From Candidatus Pelagibacter ubique HIMB140 (GTDB taxonomy: Bacteria; Pseudomonadota; Alphaproteobacteria; Pelagibacterales; Pelagibacteraceae), in NCBI RefSeq assembly GCF_025558165.1, contig NZ_LAMZ01000001.1, positions 1,158,001-1,222,000 on the forward strand: DNA of 64,000 bases, given 5' to 3'. Positions 1 through 7,860 of this stretch are shown here, one piece after another. Every line of letters starts with the position of its first letter. The first letter of the stretch is position 1. Both the position numbers and the translations under genes were made by a program. The notes beneath the pieces are model-generated. The model was not told where the DNA came from. It saw nothing but the letters and a program-made list of their open reading frames with translations, and did not search any database.

Positions 1-1
1 T

Positions 2-658
2 CATTTTGGAGAGTTTTCAAGAATTTTTCAAAGTTTCAAAAAATTTGATGAGTGTTATCAATCAAATTCAATTGGTTCAAAAGCAGTATTTAAATTTTGT
101 TTAGATAATAAAATAAAACTTATATATTCAGCAACTTCTGCAAGCTTAGGAAACAAAGGAAATGATAAAAATTTATCACCTTATGCTTTTACAAAATCCA
201 AAAATTTAGAATTATTAGAAAATTTGAAAAAATGGTTTAACTTTAGATTTGAAGTTATTTTTTTTTATAATGTATATGGTCCAAGACAGATAAAAAAAGG
301 TGACATGGCAACTGTAATTGGAATTTTTGAAGATCAGTTTTTAAAAAATAAACCACTCACAGTTGTTAAACCAGGAACACAAACAAGAAGATTTACACAC
401 ATATATGACACTGTTGAGATATGTTATGAGGCTTTTAAGTCAAATAAATGTATGTATTACAGTATTAGTAATAAAAAATCCTACTCAATTTTGGAAGTGG
501 CAAGATTATTCAATACAAGAATCAAGTTATTAAAACCAAGGTTGGGAGAAAGATATGCATCTGCTTTGACCAAAATATCATCAAAAAACAAAATAATTCA
601 AAAATTTGGAAAAATACAATTGAAAGATTACATAAGTTACTTTATTAAACCAAATTAA
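2..658 (+). CDS. NAD-dependent sugar-nucleotide epimerase/dehydratase, 5'-truncated by window edge
   Basis: The C-terminal 218 residues of an extended short-chain dehydrogenase/reductase. The frame is open from base 2, so the start lies outside the window. The visible part has an SATSA strand-turn, then the catalytic SPYAFTKSK segment (YxxxK), then FYNVYGPRQ and a late RRFTHIYDT segment, all in the order usual for UDP-glucose 4-epimerase or dTDP-glucose dehydratase relatives. The Rossmann nucleotide-binding N-terminus is missing. It probably acts on a nucleotide sugar for surface polysaccharide. The substrate cannot be read from what is visible. The next gene, rpmJ, begins two bases after its stop. 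Confidence 0.85.
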   Translation, partial: HFGEFSRIFQSFKKFDECYQSNSIGSKAVFKFCLDNKIKLIYSATSASLGNKGNDKNLSPYAFTKSKNLELLENLKKWFNFRFEVIFFYNVYGPRQIKKGDMATVIGIFEDQFLKNKPLTVVKPGTQTRRFTHIYDTVEICYEAFKSNKCMYYSISNKKSYSILEVARLFNTRIKLLKPRLGERYASALTKISSKNKIIQKFGKIQLKDYISYFIKPN

Positions 659-660
659 TT

Positions 661-786
661 ATGAAAATAAAAAGCTCATTAAAATCAATAAAAAAAAGAG
701 ATTTAAACTCTAAATTAGTAAGAAGAAGAGGAAGAGTTTACGTTATAAATAAAACAAACCCAAAATTTAAAGCAAGACAGAAATAA
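661..786 (+). CDS. rpmJ: 50S ribosomal protein L36, cysteine-free type
   Basis: A 41-residue, strongly basic protein beginning [14 protein letters not shown] and ending NPKFKARQK, with the RRRGRVYVI core of L36. It belongs to the longer YkgO-like form and has no cysteine, so it lacks the zinc ribbon of classical L36. L36 binds 23S rRNA in the large subunit. The ATG starts two bases after the stop of the upstream epimerase, and another small gene follows after four bases. Confidence 0.92.
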   Translation: MKIKSSLKSIKKRDLNSKLVRRRGRVYVINKTNPKFKARQK

Positions 787-790
787 TTTT

Positions 791-901
791 ATGGATAATG
801 AAAACCATAAAAATACTTGGAACAGTTTTACTAAGTTTGTCCTATGGGGTACTGTAGCAGTAATTTCTGTTTTAGTTTTAATGGCAATATTTCTTTTATA
901 A
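791..901 (+). CDS. Small single-TM protein, aa3-type cytochrome oxidase subunit IV-like
   Basis: A 36-residue peptide: a polar N-terminus (MDNENHKNTWNSFTKF) followed by one hydrophobic helix (residues ~17-36). Size, layout and position just before pntA match the alphaproteobacterial aa3 oxidase subunit IV family (Pfam COX4_pro_2), which often sits beside transhydrogenase genes. The oxidase assignment rests on this resemblance and context, because the sequence is too short for a firm motif. It starts four bases after rpmJ and ends 16 bases before pntA. Confidence 0.65.
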   Translation: MDNENHKNTWNSFTKFVLWGTVAVISVLVLMAIFLL

Positions 902-917
902 CATTTATATTTTTTTT

Positions 918-2006
918 ATGAACTTAGCTTCAATTTCTGAAAACCATAATGTCGAGAAGCGAATAGCTATTACTCCTGAAATTGCAAAAAAATATATTGG
1001 TTTAGGATTTAATTTAACTTTACAGAATAATTATGGGACACACTTAGGTTTTAGTGATGTAGACTATAAAAATTTAGGAGTTAATTTTTTAGATAATAAA
1101 GATGAAATAATTAAAAACTCTGAGATTGTTATTCAATTAGGATTACTAGATGAGCAGAAACTATTATTATTAAAAGAAAATCAAACTTTGATTGGTTCGT
1201 TAAATTCTTTTTTAAATAGAGAAAAATTAGAAAATTTAAAGTCTAAGAAAATAAATTGTTTTTCATTAGAGTTGTTGCCAAGAATAACAAGAGCACAATC
1301 AATGGATATTCTTTCATCACAAGCTAACTTAGCTGGTTACAAAGCAGTAGTTGAAGCTTTCCAAGTTTATGAGAGAGCAATACCAATGATGATGACTGCG
1401 GCTGGAACAATTCCGGCAGCAAAAGTATTAGTAGTTGGAGCAGGTGTTGCTGGACTGCAAGCTATTGCTACTGCTAAAAGAATGGGAGCAGTAGTATTTG
1501 CAACTGATGTAAGAATGGCATCTAAAGAACAAGTTGAAAGTTTAGGAGGTAAATTTTTAACTGTTGAAGGATCTGAGAATTTAGAAACTGAAGGCGGATA
1601 TGCCAAAGAAGCTTCAGATGAATTTAAAAAAAAACAAGAAGAATTACTCTCAGAAACATTAAAAAAAATTGATATAATAATCTGTACTGCTTTAATTCCA
1701 GGAAGAGAAGCTCCAAAAATTATTAAAGAGGACATGTTCAAAAATTTACAACCAGGTTCAGTTATTTATGATTTAGCAGCCGTTCAAGGAGGAAATACAG
1801 TTTTTACTGAAGTTGATAAAATTGTCGAAAAAGATGGTGTAAAAATTTTAGGGGAGGCAAATATATTAAATAAATTGCCTGTATCAGCTTCTAATTTGTA
1901 TGCTAAAAATGTATTTAATTTTATCTCTAATTTATATGATAAAGAAAATAAGAAATTAAATATTAATTTAGAGGATGAAATAATAGAGAAAACACTTATT
2001 AGATAG
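918..2006 (+). CDS. pntA: NAD(P) transhydrogenase, alpha subunit part 1 (domain I)
   Basis: A 362-residue soluble NAD(H)-binding domain I of proton-translocating transhydrogenase, which makes NADPH from NADH using the proton gradient. The N-terminus (NHNVEKRIAITPE) resembles alanine dehydrogenase. A dinucleotide-binding VGAGVAGLQAI lies at about residues 173-183, followed by ATDVR. The TAL(I)PGR(E)APK segment and DLAAVQGGN are also present. The alpha chain is split: the membrane part is the separate gene that follows after four bases, as in Rhodospirillum and most alphaproteobacteria. Confidence 0.96.
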   Translation: MNLASISENHNVEKRIAITPEIAKKYIGLGFNLTLQNNYGTHLGFSDVDYKNLGVNFLDNKDEIIKNSEIVIQLGLLDEQKLLLLKENQTLIGSLNSFLNREKLENLKSKKINCFSLELLPRITRAQSMDILSSQANLAGYKAVVEAFQVYERAIPMMMTAAGTIPAAKVLVVGAGVAGLQAIATAKRMGAVVFATDVRMASKEQVESLGGKFLTVEGSENLETEGGYAKEASDEFKKKQEELLSETLKKIDIIICTALIPGREAPKIIKEDMFKNLQPGSVIYDLAAVQGGNTVFTEVDKIVEKDGVKILGEANILNKLPVSASNLYAKNVFNFISNLYDKENKKLNINLEDEIIEKTLIR

Positions 2007-2010
2007 TAAT

Positions 2011-2319
2011 ATGGAAATAGATCCTTTTATATTTAGATTAAGTATATTTATATTATCAATATTTGTTGGATATTATGTGGTGTGGAGTGTAACCCCTTCA
2101 TTACATACACCATTGATGTCAGTAACTAATGCAATCTCTTCAGTAATCATCGTTGGTGCAATCATTGCAGCTTTATCTGGAAGTGATGGAGTGGTGTTTT
2201 CATCGTCTAGTATTTATGGATTTTTAGCGATTATTTTAGCAGCTGTTAATATTTTTGGTGGGTTTTTAGTCACCCAAAGAATGCTTGCTATGTATAAAAA
2301 AAAGAAAAAGGATAAATAA
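2011..2319 (+). CDS. pntAB: NAD(P) transhydrogenase, alpha subunit part 2 (membrane)
   Basis: A 102-residue protein with an N-terminal helix (~8-28), two further hydrophobic helices (~38-57 and ~65-86) and a lysine-rich tail. It carries the conserved HTPLMSVTNAISS segment of the alpha-2 membrane subunit. With PntB it forms the proton channel (domain II) of the inner-membrane transhydrogenase. Coding spacing is four bases to pntA upstream and three to pntB downstream, so the three are surely co-transcribed. Confidence 0.96.
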   Translation: MEIDPFIFRLSIFILSIFVGYYVVWSVTPSLHTPLMSVTNAISSVIIVGAIIAALSGSDGVVFSSSSIYGFLAIILAAVNIFGGFLVTQRMLAMYKKKKKDK

Positions 2320-2322
2320 TAA

Positions 2323-3717
2323 ATGTCTTCAAATTTATCTGCAATTTTGTATTTGATATCTGGTGTATTGTTTATATTAGCTTTAAGAGGGCTGTCCTCT
2401 CCTGAAACTTCAAGACAAGGAAATTTATTTGGAATAATCGGAATGGTTATCGCTGTAACAGTTACGTTTCTATCAGTTGGTAATTTTAGCTCTGGATTTA
2501 TATATGTTCTAATATTTTTAGCTATCGGTGGAAGTATTGGAGCATTTATAGCATACCGTATACCGATGACTGCAATGCCAGAATTAGTAGCTGGCTTTCA
2601 TAGTTTAGTTGGTTTAGCTGCAGTATTTGTTGCAATCTCTGCATTTATAAATCCGGCTGCATTCAATTTAGGTACCCCAGGAAATATTAAGCTTGCAAGT
2701 TTAATCGAAATGGCAATAGGAGCAGCTGTTGGTGCGATCACTTTTTCTGGTTCTGTTATAGCTTTTTTAAAATTACAAGGAATAATGTCAGGTGCACCTA
2801 TAACTTTTAAAGGTCAGCACTTGTTTAATGCGTTATTGTTAATATTGATCGTAATATTAACAATTTATCTTTGTTCAACGCAATCATCTAATTTATTTTG
2901 GATATTAATTGCAGTTTCTTTTTTAATAGGGTTTTTAATAATTATTCCTATAGGTGGCGCAGATATGCCGGTTGTAATCTCGATGTTGAATTCTTACTCT
3001 GGTTGGGCTGCAGCAGGAATTGGATTTACTTTGGAAAACACAGCACTCATTATTACTGGTGCTTTAGTAGGATCATCAGGGGCTATCCTTTCGTACATAA
3101 TGTGTAAGGGAATGAACAGATCATTTTTTAATGTTATATTGGGTGGCTTTGGTGCTGCCGATCAAGCAACTGGAGGTCAAAGTAAAGAACAAAGACCAGT
3201 AAAAAGTGGTAATGCAGATGATGCAGCTTTTTTAATGAAAAATGCTTCTTCAGTTATAATTGTTCCAGGATATGGTATGGCAGTAGCACAAGCACAGCAC
3301 GCTTTAAGAGAAATGGTAGATACGTTAAAGAAAAATGATATTAAGGTTTCATACGCTATTCATCCAGTTGCAGGACGAATGCCTGGACATATGAATGTAT
3401 TGTTGGCAGAAGCAAATGTGCCATATGATGAAGTATTTGAATTAGAGGAGATTAATAACGATTTTGCAAATGCAGATGTTGCATTTGTAATTGGTGCAAA
3501 TGACGTTACTAATCCTGTAGCAAAAACAGATCCACAAAGTCCAATTTATGGAATGCCAGTTTTAGATGTAGAAAAATGTAAATCAGTATTATTTGTTAAA
3601 AGAAGTTTATCCCCTGGATATGCAGGAATTGATAATGATTTATTTTATAAAGAAAATACATTGATGTTATTTGCAGATGCAAAAAAAATGACTGAAGATA
3701 TTACAAAGAATTTATAA
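2323..3717 (+). CDS. pntB: NAD(P) transhydrogenase, beta subunit
   Basis: A 464-residue, full-length beta subunit. The first ~265 residues form the multi-helix membrane domain II. The rest is the NADP(H)-binding domain III, with PGYGMAVAQAQHAL, HPVAGRMPGHMNVLLAEA and GANDVTNP all intact. The GxGxxA/V variant in the PGYGMAVAQ loop fits NADP rather than NAD binding. It is the last gene of the pnt operon. A minus-strand tRNA gene lies 42 bases downstream, and no clear terminator hairpin is visible between them. Confidence 0.97.
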   Translation: MSSNLSAILYLISGVLFILALRGLSSPETSRQGNLFGIIGMVIAVTVTFLSVGNFSSGFIYVLIFLAIGGSIGAFIAYRIPMTAMPELVAGFHSLVGLAAVFVAISAFINPAAFNLGTPGNIKLASLIEMAIGAAVGAITFSGSVIAFLKLQGIMSGAPITFKGQHLFNALLLILIVILTIYLCSTQSSNLFWILIAVSFLIGFLIIIPIGGADMPVVISMLNSYSGWAAAGIGFTLENTALIITGALVGSSGAILSYIMCKGMNRSFFNVILGGFGAADQATGGQSKEQRPVKSGNADDAAFLMKNASSVIIVPGYGMAVAQAQHALREMVDTLKKNDIKVSYAIHPVAGRMPGHMNVLLAEANVPYDEVFELEEINNDFANADVAFVIGANDVTNPVAKTDPQSPIYGMPVLDVEKCKSVLFVKRSLSPGYAGIDNDLFYKENTLMLFADAKKMTEDITKNL

Positions 3718-3759
3718 TCCTAATTTTTTAAAAGTTATTTTAAGGTGTTAAAATTTAAT

Positions 3760-3836
<77 letters not shown>

Positions 3837-3842
3837 ATATAT

Positions 3843-4049
3843 TTAAATTCTATTTTTGAGTTTATTTAACTTTTTAACTCTTTTAATGTTTTCTTGAAGA
3901 ATTCTTTTTTTCTTTTCAGATGGTTTTTCGTATGTATTTTTTAATTTAATTACTTTAAAGAAACCGTCTCTTTGCAGTTTTCTTTTTAATACTCTTAATG
4001 CTTGTTCAACATTATTATCTTTAACTTCTATTTTAATAACTACCTCCAA
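3843..4049 (-). CDS. rpsU: 30S ribosomal protein S21
   Basis: Up to 68 residues. The DNNVEQALRVLKRKLQRDG core and the YEKPSEKKKR segment are those of S21, a small-subunit protein involved in initiation. The longest reading starts at TTG (4047-4049), which has no Shine-Dalgarno upstream and adds four residues (MEVV). Aligned to typical alphaproteobacterial S21, residue 1 falls on the ATT codon at 4035-4037 instead. A perfect GGAGG at 4043-4047 sits five bases before that ATT. The start is therefore uncertain: outer limit 4049, possible AUU start at 4037. Confidence 0.95.
   Translation of the reverse strand: MEVVIKIEVKDNNVEQALRVLKRKLQRDGFFKVIKLKNTYEKPSEKKKRILQENIKRVKKLNKLKNRI
4043..4047 (-). 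promoter_or_regulatory. Shine-Dalgarno GGAGG inside the long rpsU reading
   Basis: On the minus strand GGAGG is followed by TAGTT and then ATT AAA ATA. The 5-base spacing is ideal for initiation at ATT (4035-4037). The TTG at 4049 lies partly on the motif itself and so cannot use it. This site is the main argument for a shorter S21 with a non-canonical start. Confidence 0.6.
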
Positions 4050-4100
4050 AAAAGTGGTTTGTTATCACTTTTATTAATTTATGTCTATTAGTTTTGTTCA

Positions 4101-4682
4101 TTATATGCTTGTTTGATTAACTTTAATTTGTTTCTCTTTTACTTTTTTCTCTCTTTTAATTCTTCTTTCAGCTTTTTCTATTGCGTCTATCAGATCTTTT
4201 TGAGAAAATAAATTTAACGCTACAGGATCTTTTGGGTTAAGATTATTGTAATTCCAGTAACTTTTATTTCTTATAGAAGTTACAGAATTTTTTGTAATCC
4301 CAACCAATTTAGCTATTTGTGAATCCTTTAAAAGATTATGTTGTCTGATAAGCCACAAAGCAGAATCTGGCTTGTCTTGTCTTTTTGAAAGAGGAATATA
4401 TTTTTTTACTTTCTTTTCATCATTTGAAATCTCAATATCACTACTTTTGATTTGTAATGGTCTACTCTCATCTTTAGATGATAATTCTATTTCCTCTCTT
4501 GAAAGTTGTCCTGAAATAATTGGGTTATAAGCTTTAATTCCTTTCGCAACCTCTCCATCTGCTATACCTTGTATTTCTACTTCGTGTAGTTTGCAAAAAT
4601 CTGCAATTTGTTTAAATGTTAGAGTTGTATTTTCTACTAACCATACAGCTGTAGCCATAGGCATTAGAGGTGCATTTGACAT
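4101..4682 (-). CDS. trcR: Cell-cycle transcriptional regulator TrcR (DUF1013)
   Basis: A 193-residue DUF1013 protein. The N-terminal MSNAPLMPMATAVWLVENT with TFKQIADFCKLH resembles a helix-turn-helix. A second HTH-like part (LIRQHNLLKDSQIAKLVGITKNSV) lies near residue 110, followed by SLRNKSYWN-like residues (here IRNKSYWNYNNL). The family is nearly confined to alphaproteobacteria and was named TrcR in Caulobacter, where it is an RNA-polymerase-associated cell-cycle regulator. The C-terminus is lysine-rich. It begins immediately after the rpmE stop codon on the same strand, so the two are probably co-transcribed. Confidence 0.9.
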   Translation of the reverse strand: MSNAPLMPMATAVWLVENTTLTFKQIADFCKLHEVEIQGIADGEVAKGIKAYNPIISGQLSREEIELSSKDESRPLQIKSSDIEISNDEKKVKKYIPLSKRQDKPDSALWLIRQHNLLKDSQIAKLVGITKNSVTSIRNKSYWNYNNLNPKDPVALNLFSQKDLIDAIEKAERRIKREKKVKEKQIKVNQTSI

Positions 4683-4913
4683 TTAATTTTTCTTTTCTGA
4701 TTTAAAATTCTGAAATTTTTTATTAAATTTACTTATTCGACCTTTATCCATTAATTTTTGTTTTCCACCTGTCCACGCTGCATGTGATTTTGGGTCAATT
4801 TCAAGTTTAAGTAGATCCCCTTCCGCTCCCCAAGTTGATTTTGTTTCAAATTGTGTACCATCAGTCATCTCTACTTTAATTGTATGATAGTTTGGATGAA
4901 TATTTTTTTTCAT
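4683..4913 (-). CDS. rpmE: 50S ribosomal protein L31, cysteine-free
   Basis: A 76-residue protein starting [19 protein letters not shown], with STWGAEGD and the AWTGGKQKL...[10 protein letters not shown] tail typical of alphaproteobacterial L31. No cysteine is present, so it lacks the CxxC zinc site of the classical form. L31 helps bridge the two ribosomal subunits. It sits upstream of trcR with no gap and 35 bases downstream of the phosphatase gene start side; it probably heads the rpmE-trcR-rpsU run. Confidence 0.95.
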   Translation of the reverse strand: MKKNIHPNYHTIKVEMTDGTQFETKSTWGAEGDLLKLEIDPKSHAAWTGGKQKLMDKGRISKFNKKFQNFKSEKKN

Positions 4914-4948
4914 GCGGAGACTTATAGCAAAAGAATTTTTTAAAACAA

Positions 4949-5689
4949 TTAAAAGTTAACTAATTTTTCAAGCATTTTATCATTAATTGCACTACTTGAA
5001 GCTCTAATATCAATATTTTTTATATCAAAATTGTTAATTTCATTAACTATTCCACCAGCTTCTTCAACCATTAAAGCACCCGCTGCCACATCCCAAATAT
5101 TAATTTTATTATGAAAAAAACCATCAAGTCTTCCTGAGGCTACATAAGCAAGATCCAGCGCTGCACACCCACTATATCTCATATTAAGATCACTAAATTT
5201 TACTCCTTCATGGTTACTTGAGAACAAGCAATCTTCGGTAGAATTTTTTTTTGATACTCTTAGCCTTTGATTGTTTAAGTAAGCTCCCTTATTTTTTTCA
5301 GAAAAAAACATCTCATCTTTTATTGGGTCAAAAATTAATCCACTTATAATTTCGTTATTTGACATATGTGCAATACAAATAGCAAAATGAGGAATTCCAT
5401 GAAGAAAATTAGTAGTCCCATCTATTGGATCTATAATCCAAAAATTTTCTTTGTCTTTATTATTTATTTTGCCAGTTTCTTCTGTAATAAATGAATAGTT
5501 TTTTTTTAATTTAGACAATTCTTCAATTAAAATTTTTTCTACATTTTTATCTGTTTTTGTAACAAAATCATAAGGGCCCTTTTTAGAAACTTGTAATTTT
5601 TCCACTTCACCAAAATCTCTTATCACAGATTTAGATGCTTTTTCAGCAGCCTTAATCATCAAGTTAAGATTTGAAGATATGGATATCAT
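4949..5689 (-). CDS. suhB: Inositol monophosphatase family protein
   Basis: A 246-residue Mg-dependent sugar-phosphatase fold. All metal-site motifs are present: ITEETG (E70, E71), [11 protein letters not shown] (D87, D90, T92) and [15 protein letters not shown] near residue 199. It hydrolyses a phosphate monoester such as myo-inositol-1-phosphate; family members also act on histidinol phosphate, fructose-1,6-bisphosphate or 3'-phosphoadenosine phosphate, and sequence alone does not settle which. The symbol suhB is the usual label for this gene downstream of efp in alphaproteobacteria. It is one base from efp. Confidence 0.85.
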   Translation of the reverse strand: MISISSNLNLMIKAAEKASKSVIRDFGEVEKLQVSKKGPYDFVTKTDKNVEKILIEELSKLKKNYSFITEETGKINNKDKENFWIIDPIDGTTNFLHGIPHFAICIAHMSNNEIISGLIFDPIKDEMFFSEKNKGAYLNNQRLRVSKKNSTEDCLFSSNHEGVKFSDLNMRYSGCAALDLAYVASGRLDGFFHNKINIWDVAAGALMVEEAGGIVNEINNFDIKNIDIRASSSAINDKMLEKLVNF

Positions 5690-5690
5690 T

Positions 5691-6251
5691 TCAAATTTTT
5701 TTTACGTACTCTAAATTTCGAGTATCAACAATGACATCATCACCTGCTTCTATAAACGGTGGAACTTGAATATTTAGTCCATTATCTAGAGTTGCTGGTT
5801 TGTAAGAGGAAGATACTGTTTGACCCTTTAATGCTGCATCAGTAATTGCTATTTTACATTGTACTTGATTTGGTAAATCAACTGAAATTGGATTCTCGTT
5901 ATAAAAACTTACAGATACTTCAAGATTTTCAGTTAATAATTTACCCTGCTCCCCAATAATTTCTTTTTTAATTTCAATTTGTTCAAAAGTTTTTGGTTCC
6001 ATAAAAAAATAATTTGCATCATCTTCATATAGATAATTATATTTATTTTCATCGAGTGATGCTTTCTCTACAGTTTCGCTAGATCTAAATCTTTCATTTA
6101 GTTTCGTATTTTTGCCAACACTTTTCATTTCTACTTGTGCAAATGCACCACCTTTTCCAGGTTTTACGTGTTGTGTTTTTAGAACTTGCCAAAGATCATT
6201 TTTGTATTCTAAGAGCATTCCAACTCTAATTTCACTTGCATTTATTTTCAT
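5691..6251 (-). CDS. efp: Translation elongation factor P
   Basis: A full-length 186-residue EF-P with three OB-like domains. It rescues ribosomes stalled at polyproline stretches. The domain I loop VKPGKGGAF puts Lys33 at the tip where Lys34 is modified in E. coli. EpmA/EpmB modification enzymes are not in this window, so the modification state is unknown. The start codon overlaps the last codons of thiE (ATGA overlap), placing it in the tkt-gap-pgk-fba-thiE-efp run. Confidence 0.97.
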   Translation of the reverse strand: MKINASEIRVGMLLEYKNDLWQVLKTQHVKPGKGGAFAQVEMKSVGKNTKLNERFRSSETVEKASLDENKYNYLYEDDANYFFMEPKTFEQIEIKKEIIGEQGKLLTENLEVSVSFYNENPISVDLPNQVQCKIAITDAALKGQTVSSSYKPATLDNGLNIQVPPFIEAGDDVIVDTRNLEYVKKI

Positions 6252-6862
6252 ATTAAACTTTCTATAGCTTCTGTAGGTTTGTATTTTTTATTATTCCAAA
6301 TGTAACCTGAGATAGCCAAAAAATTTGCATTGTTCAATAAAAGATTTTTATAGTTCTCATTTGTTATTCCACCAATAGCTACGATGGGAATATTTGTTAA
6401 TTTCTTTACTTTATTCAAAGTTTCTATATTAGCATTGTATTTAGTTTTTTTTGTTTTTGTTGGAAAAAAAGCACCTAACGCAATGTAATTAACTTCATTT
6501 TTAATTGCCTCTTTTGCAAGTTTAATTGAGTTGTGACATGTTATTCCAATAATTTTATTTCCAATTATTTTTTTGGCCTCTTTAATAATCATATCTTTTT
6601 GCCCCAAATGACATCCATCAGCGTTTAATTTTTTTGCAAGAATTGGGTCATCATTTACAATAAATTTTACTCTATTATTTTTACATAGTTGTCTAATTTT
6701 TTTTCCTATCAAAATTTTTTTCTCAAAAGAGTATTTTTTAAATCTCATTTGAAAAAAACTAATTTTATCTGATTTTAATACTTTGTTTAGATTTTGATAA
6801 AAATCCTTCTTAATTTTATTTGGAGAGATAAGATAAATAAATTTTTTTTTATTTATTCTCAA
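6248..6862 (-). CDS. thiE: Thiamine-phosphate synthase
   Basis: A 204-residue TIM-barrel protein joining HMP-diphosphate to thiazole phosphate to give thiamine phosphate. It has FFQMRFKK, FIVNDDPILAKKLNADGCHLGQKD (diphosphate/Mg site), GITCHN, ALGAFFPTKTKKTK and the terminal VAIGGI phosphate loop. The only plausible start is TTG at 6860-6862, 14 bases inside the end of fba, so translation is probably coupled. Being placed in a sugar-metabolism operon suits the thiamine diphosphate needs of transketolase, Dxs and IlvB, though that link is inference. Confidence 0.88.
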   Translation of the reverse strand: MRINKKKFIYLISPNKIKKDFYQNLNKVLKSDKISFFQMRFKKYSFEKKILIGKKIRQLCKNNRVKFIVNDDPILAKKLNADGCHLGQKDMIIKEAKKIIGNKIIGITCHNSIKLAKEAIKNEVNYIALGAFFPTKTKKTKYNANIETLNKVKKLTNIPIVAIGGITNENYKNLLLNNANFLAISGYIWNNKKYKPTEAIESLI

Positions 6863-7859
6863 GATCGCTTGCCCATTTGCCTTGAGCAGCTAAGGTACAC
6901 ATTCTTGCTCTATGGTTAAATACATTCTGCGTTTCGGTGATTTTAGTTATATCTTTAGACCAAAATTTAAGAGCACTTTGTTGTAAAGCTCTACCATATG
7001 AATAGGTCATTATAAAATTTGTACTATTATTTTTGCTAATTGAATTTAGATTTTCTGTTGCTTCTATTTCAGATTGACCTCCTGACAAGAAAGCTATTCC
7101 AGGGACTTCCGTTGGCACTGAATTTTTAAGACATTTAAGTGTTTTATTTGAAACTTCTTCATTAGAGATTTTGTCTTTTGAATTACTGCCGGCCAAAATC
7201 ATATTTGGTTTTAATATAATCCCTGATAAATCAATTTTATGCAAAATTAATTCTTCAAAGCACTTTTTTATAACTTCTGAAGTTTTTTCCAAACACTCAT
7301 CTGCTGAATGATCACCATCCATCAAAACCTCTGGTTCTACTATAGGAACCATCCCACTTTCTTGAACTAATGCAGCGTATCTTGCAAGTGCATGAGCATT
7401 AGAATGAATTGCAAGTTTGCTAGGATAGTTATTGCTTATCGAATAAACACCTCTCCATTTTGTAAATCTTGCACCAAGCTCATAGTATTTTTTTAATCTT
7501 TCTCTTAGCCCGTCTAGCCCTTCTGTAATTTTTTCCTCTGGAGAGTTTGCTAAATTTTTTGCACCTGTATCTACTTTAATTCCAGGTACTGCTCCACTAG
7601 CAGAGATTAATTCAGGAATCGATTTACCTAAATTTGAAGTTTGGTTTATTGTCTCATCGTATAGTATGACACCACCGATACAATCTTTCATACTTTCTGA
7701 AGTAAAAAGAGTTTCTCTAAAAGCGAGTCTGTTTATTGGCGAAGATTCAACATTAACAGCCTCAAGTCTTTTCGTCATAGTTCCGTTGCTTTCATCTGCC
7801 GCAAGTATTCCTTTGCCATTTGAAAGTATTTTAAGAGCTATTTTATTTAGTTCTGACAT
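6849..7859 (-). CDS. fba: Fructose-bisphosphate aldolase, class I
   Basis: A 336-residue class I (Schiff-base) aldolase of the eukaryote-like type, cleaving fructose-1,6-bisphosphate to triose phosphates or running in reverse in gluconeogenesis. KGILAADESNGTMTKR, the FTKWRGVY lysine segment and IILKPNM with the presumed Schiff-base Lys217 are present, as is FLSGGQSE. It needs no zinc, unlike class II. It lies one base after pgk on the same strand, within tkt-gap-pgk-fba. Confidence 0.96.
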   Translation of the reverse strand: MSELNKIALKILSNGKGILAADESNGTMTKRLEAVNVESSPINRLAFRETLFTSESMKDCIGGVILYDETINQTSNLGKSIPELISASGAVPGIKVDTGAKNLANSPEEKITEGLDGLRERLKKYYELGARFTKWRGVYSISNNYPSKLAIHSNAHALARYAALVQESGMVPIVEPEVLMDGDHSADECLEKTSEVIKKCFEELILHKIDLSGIILKPNMILAGSNSKDKISNEEVSNKTLKCLKNSVPTEVPGIAFLSGGQSEIEATENLNSISKNNSTNFIMTYSYGRALQQSALKFWSKDITKITETQNVFNHRARMCTLAAQGKWASDLENK

Positions 7860-7860
7860 A

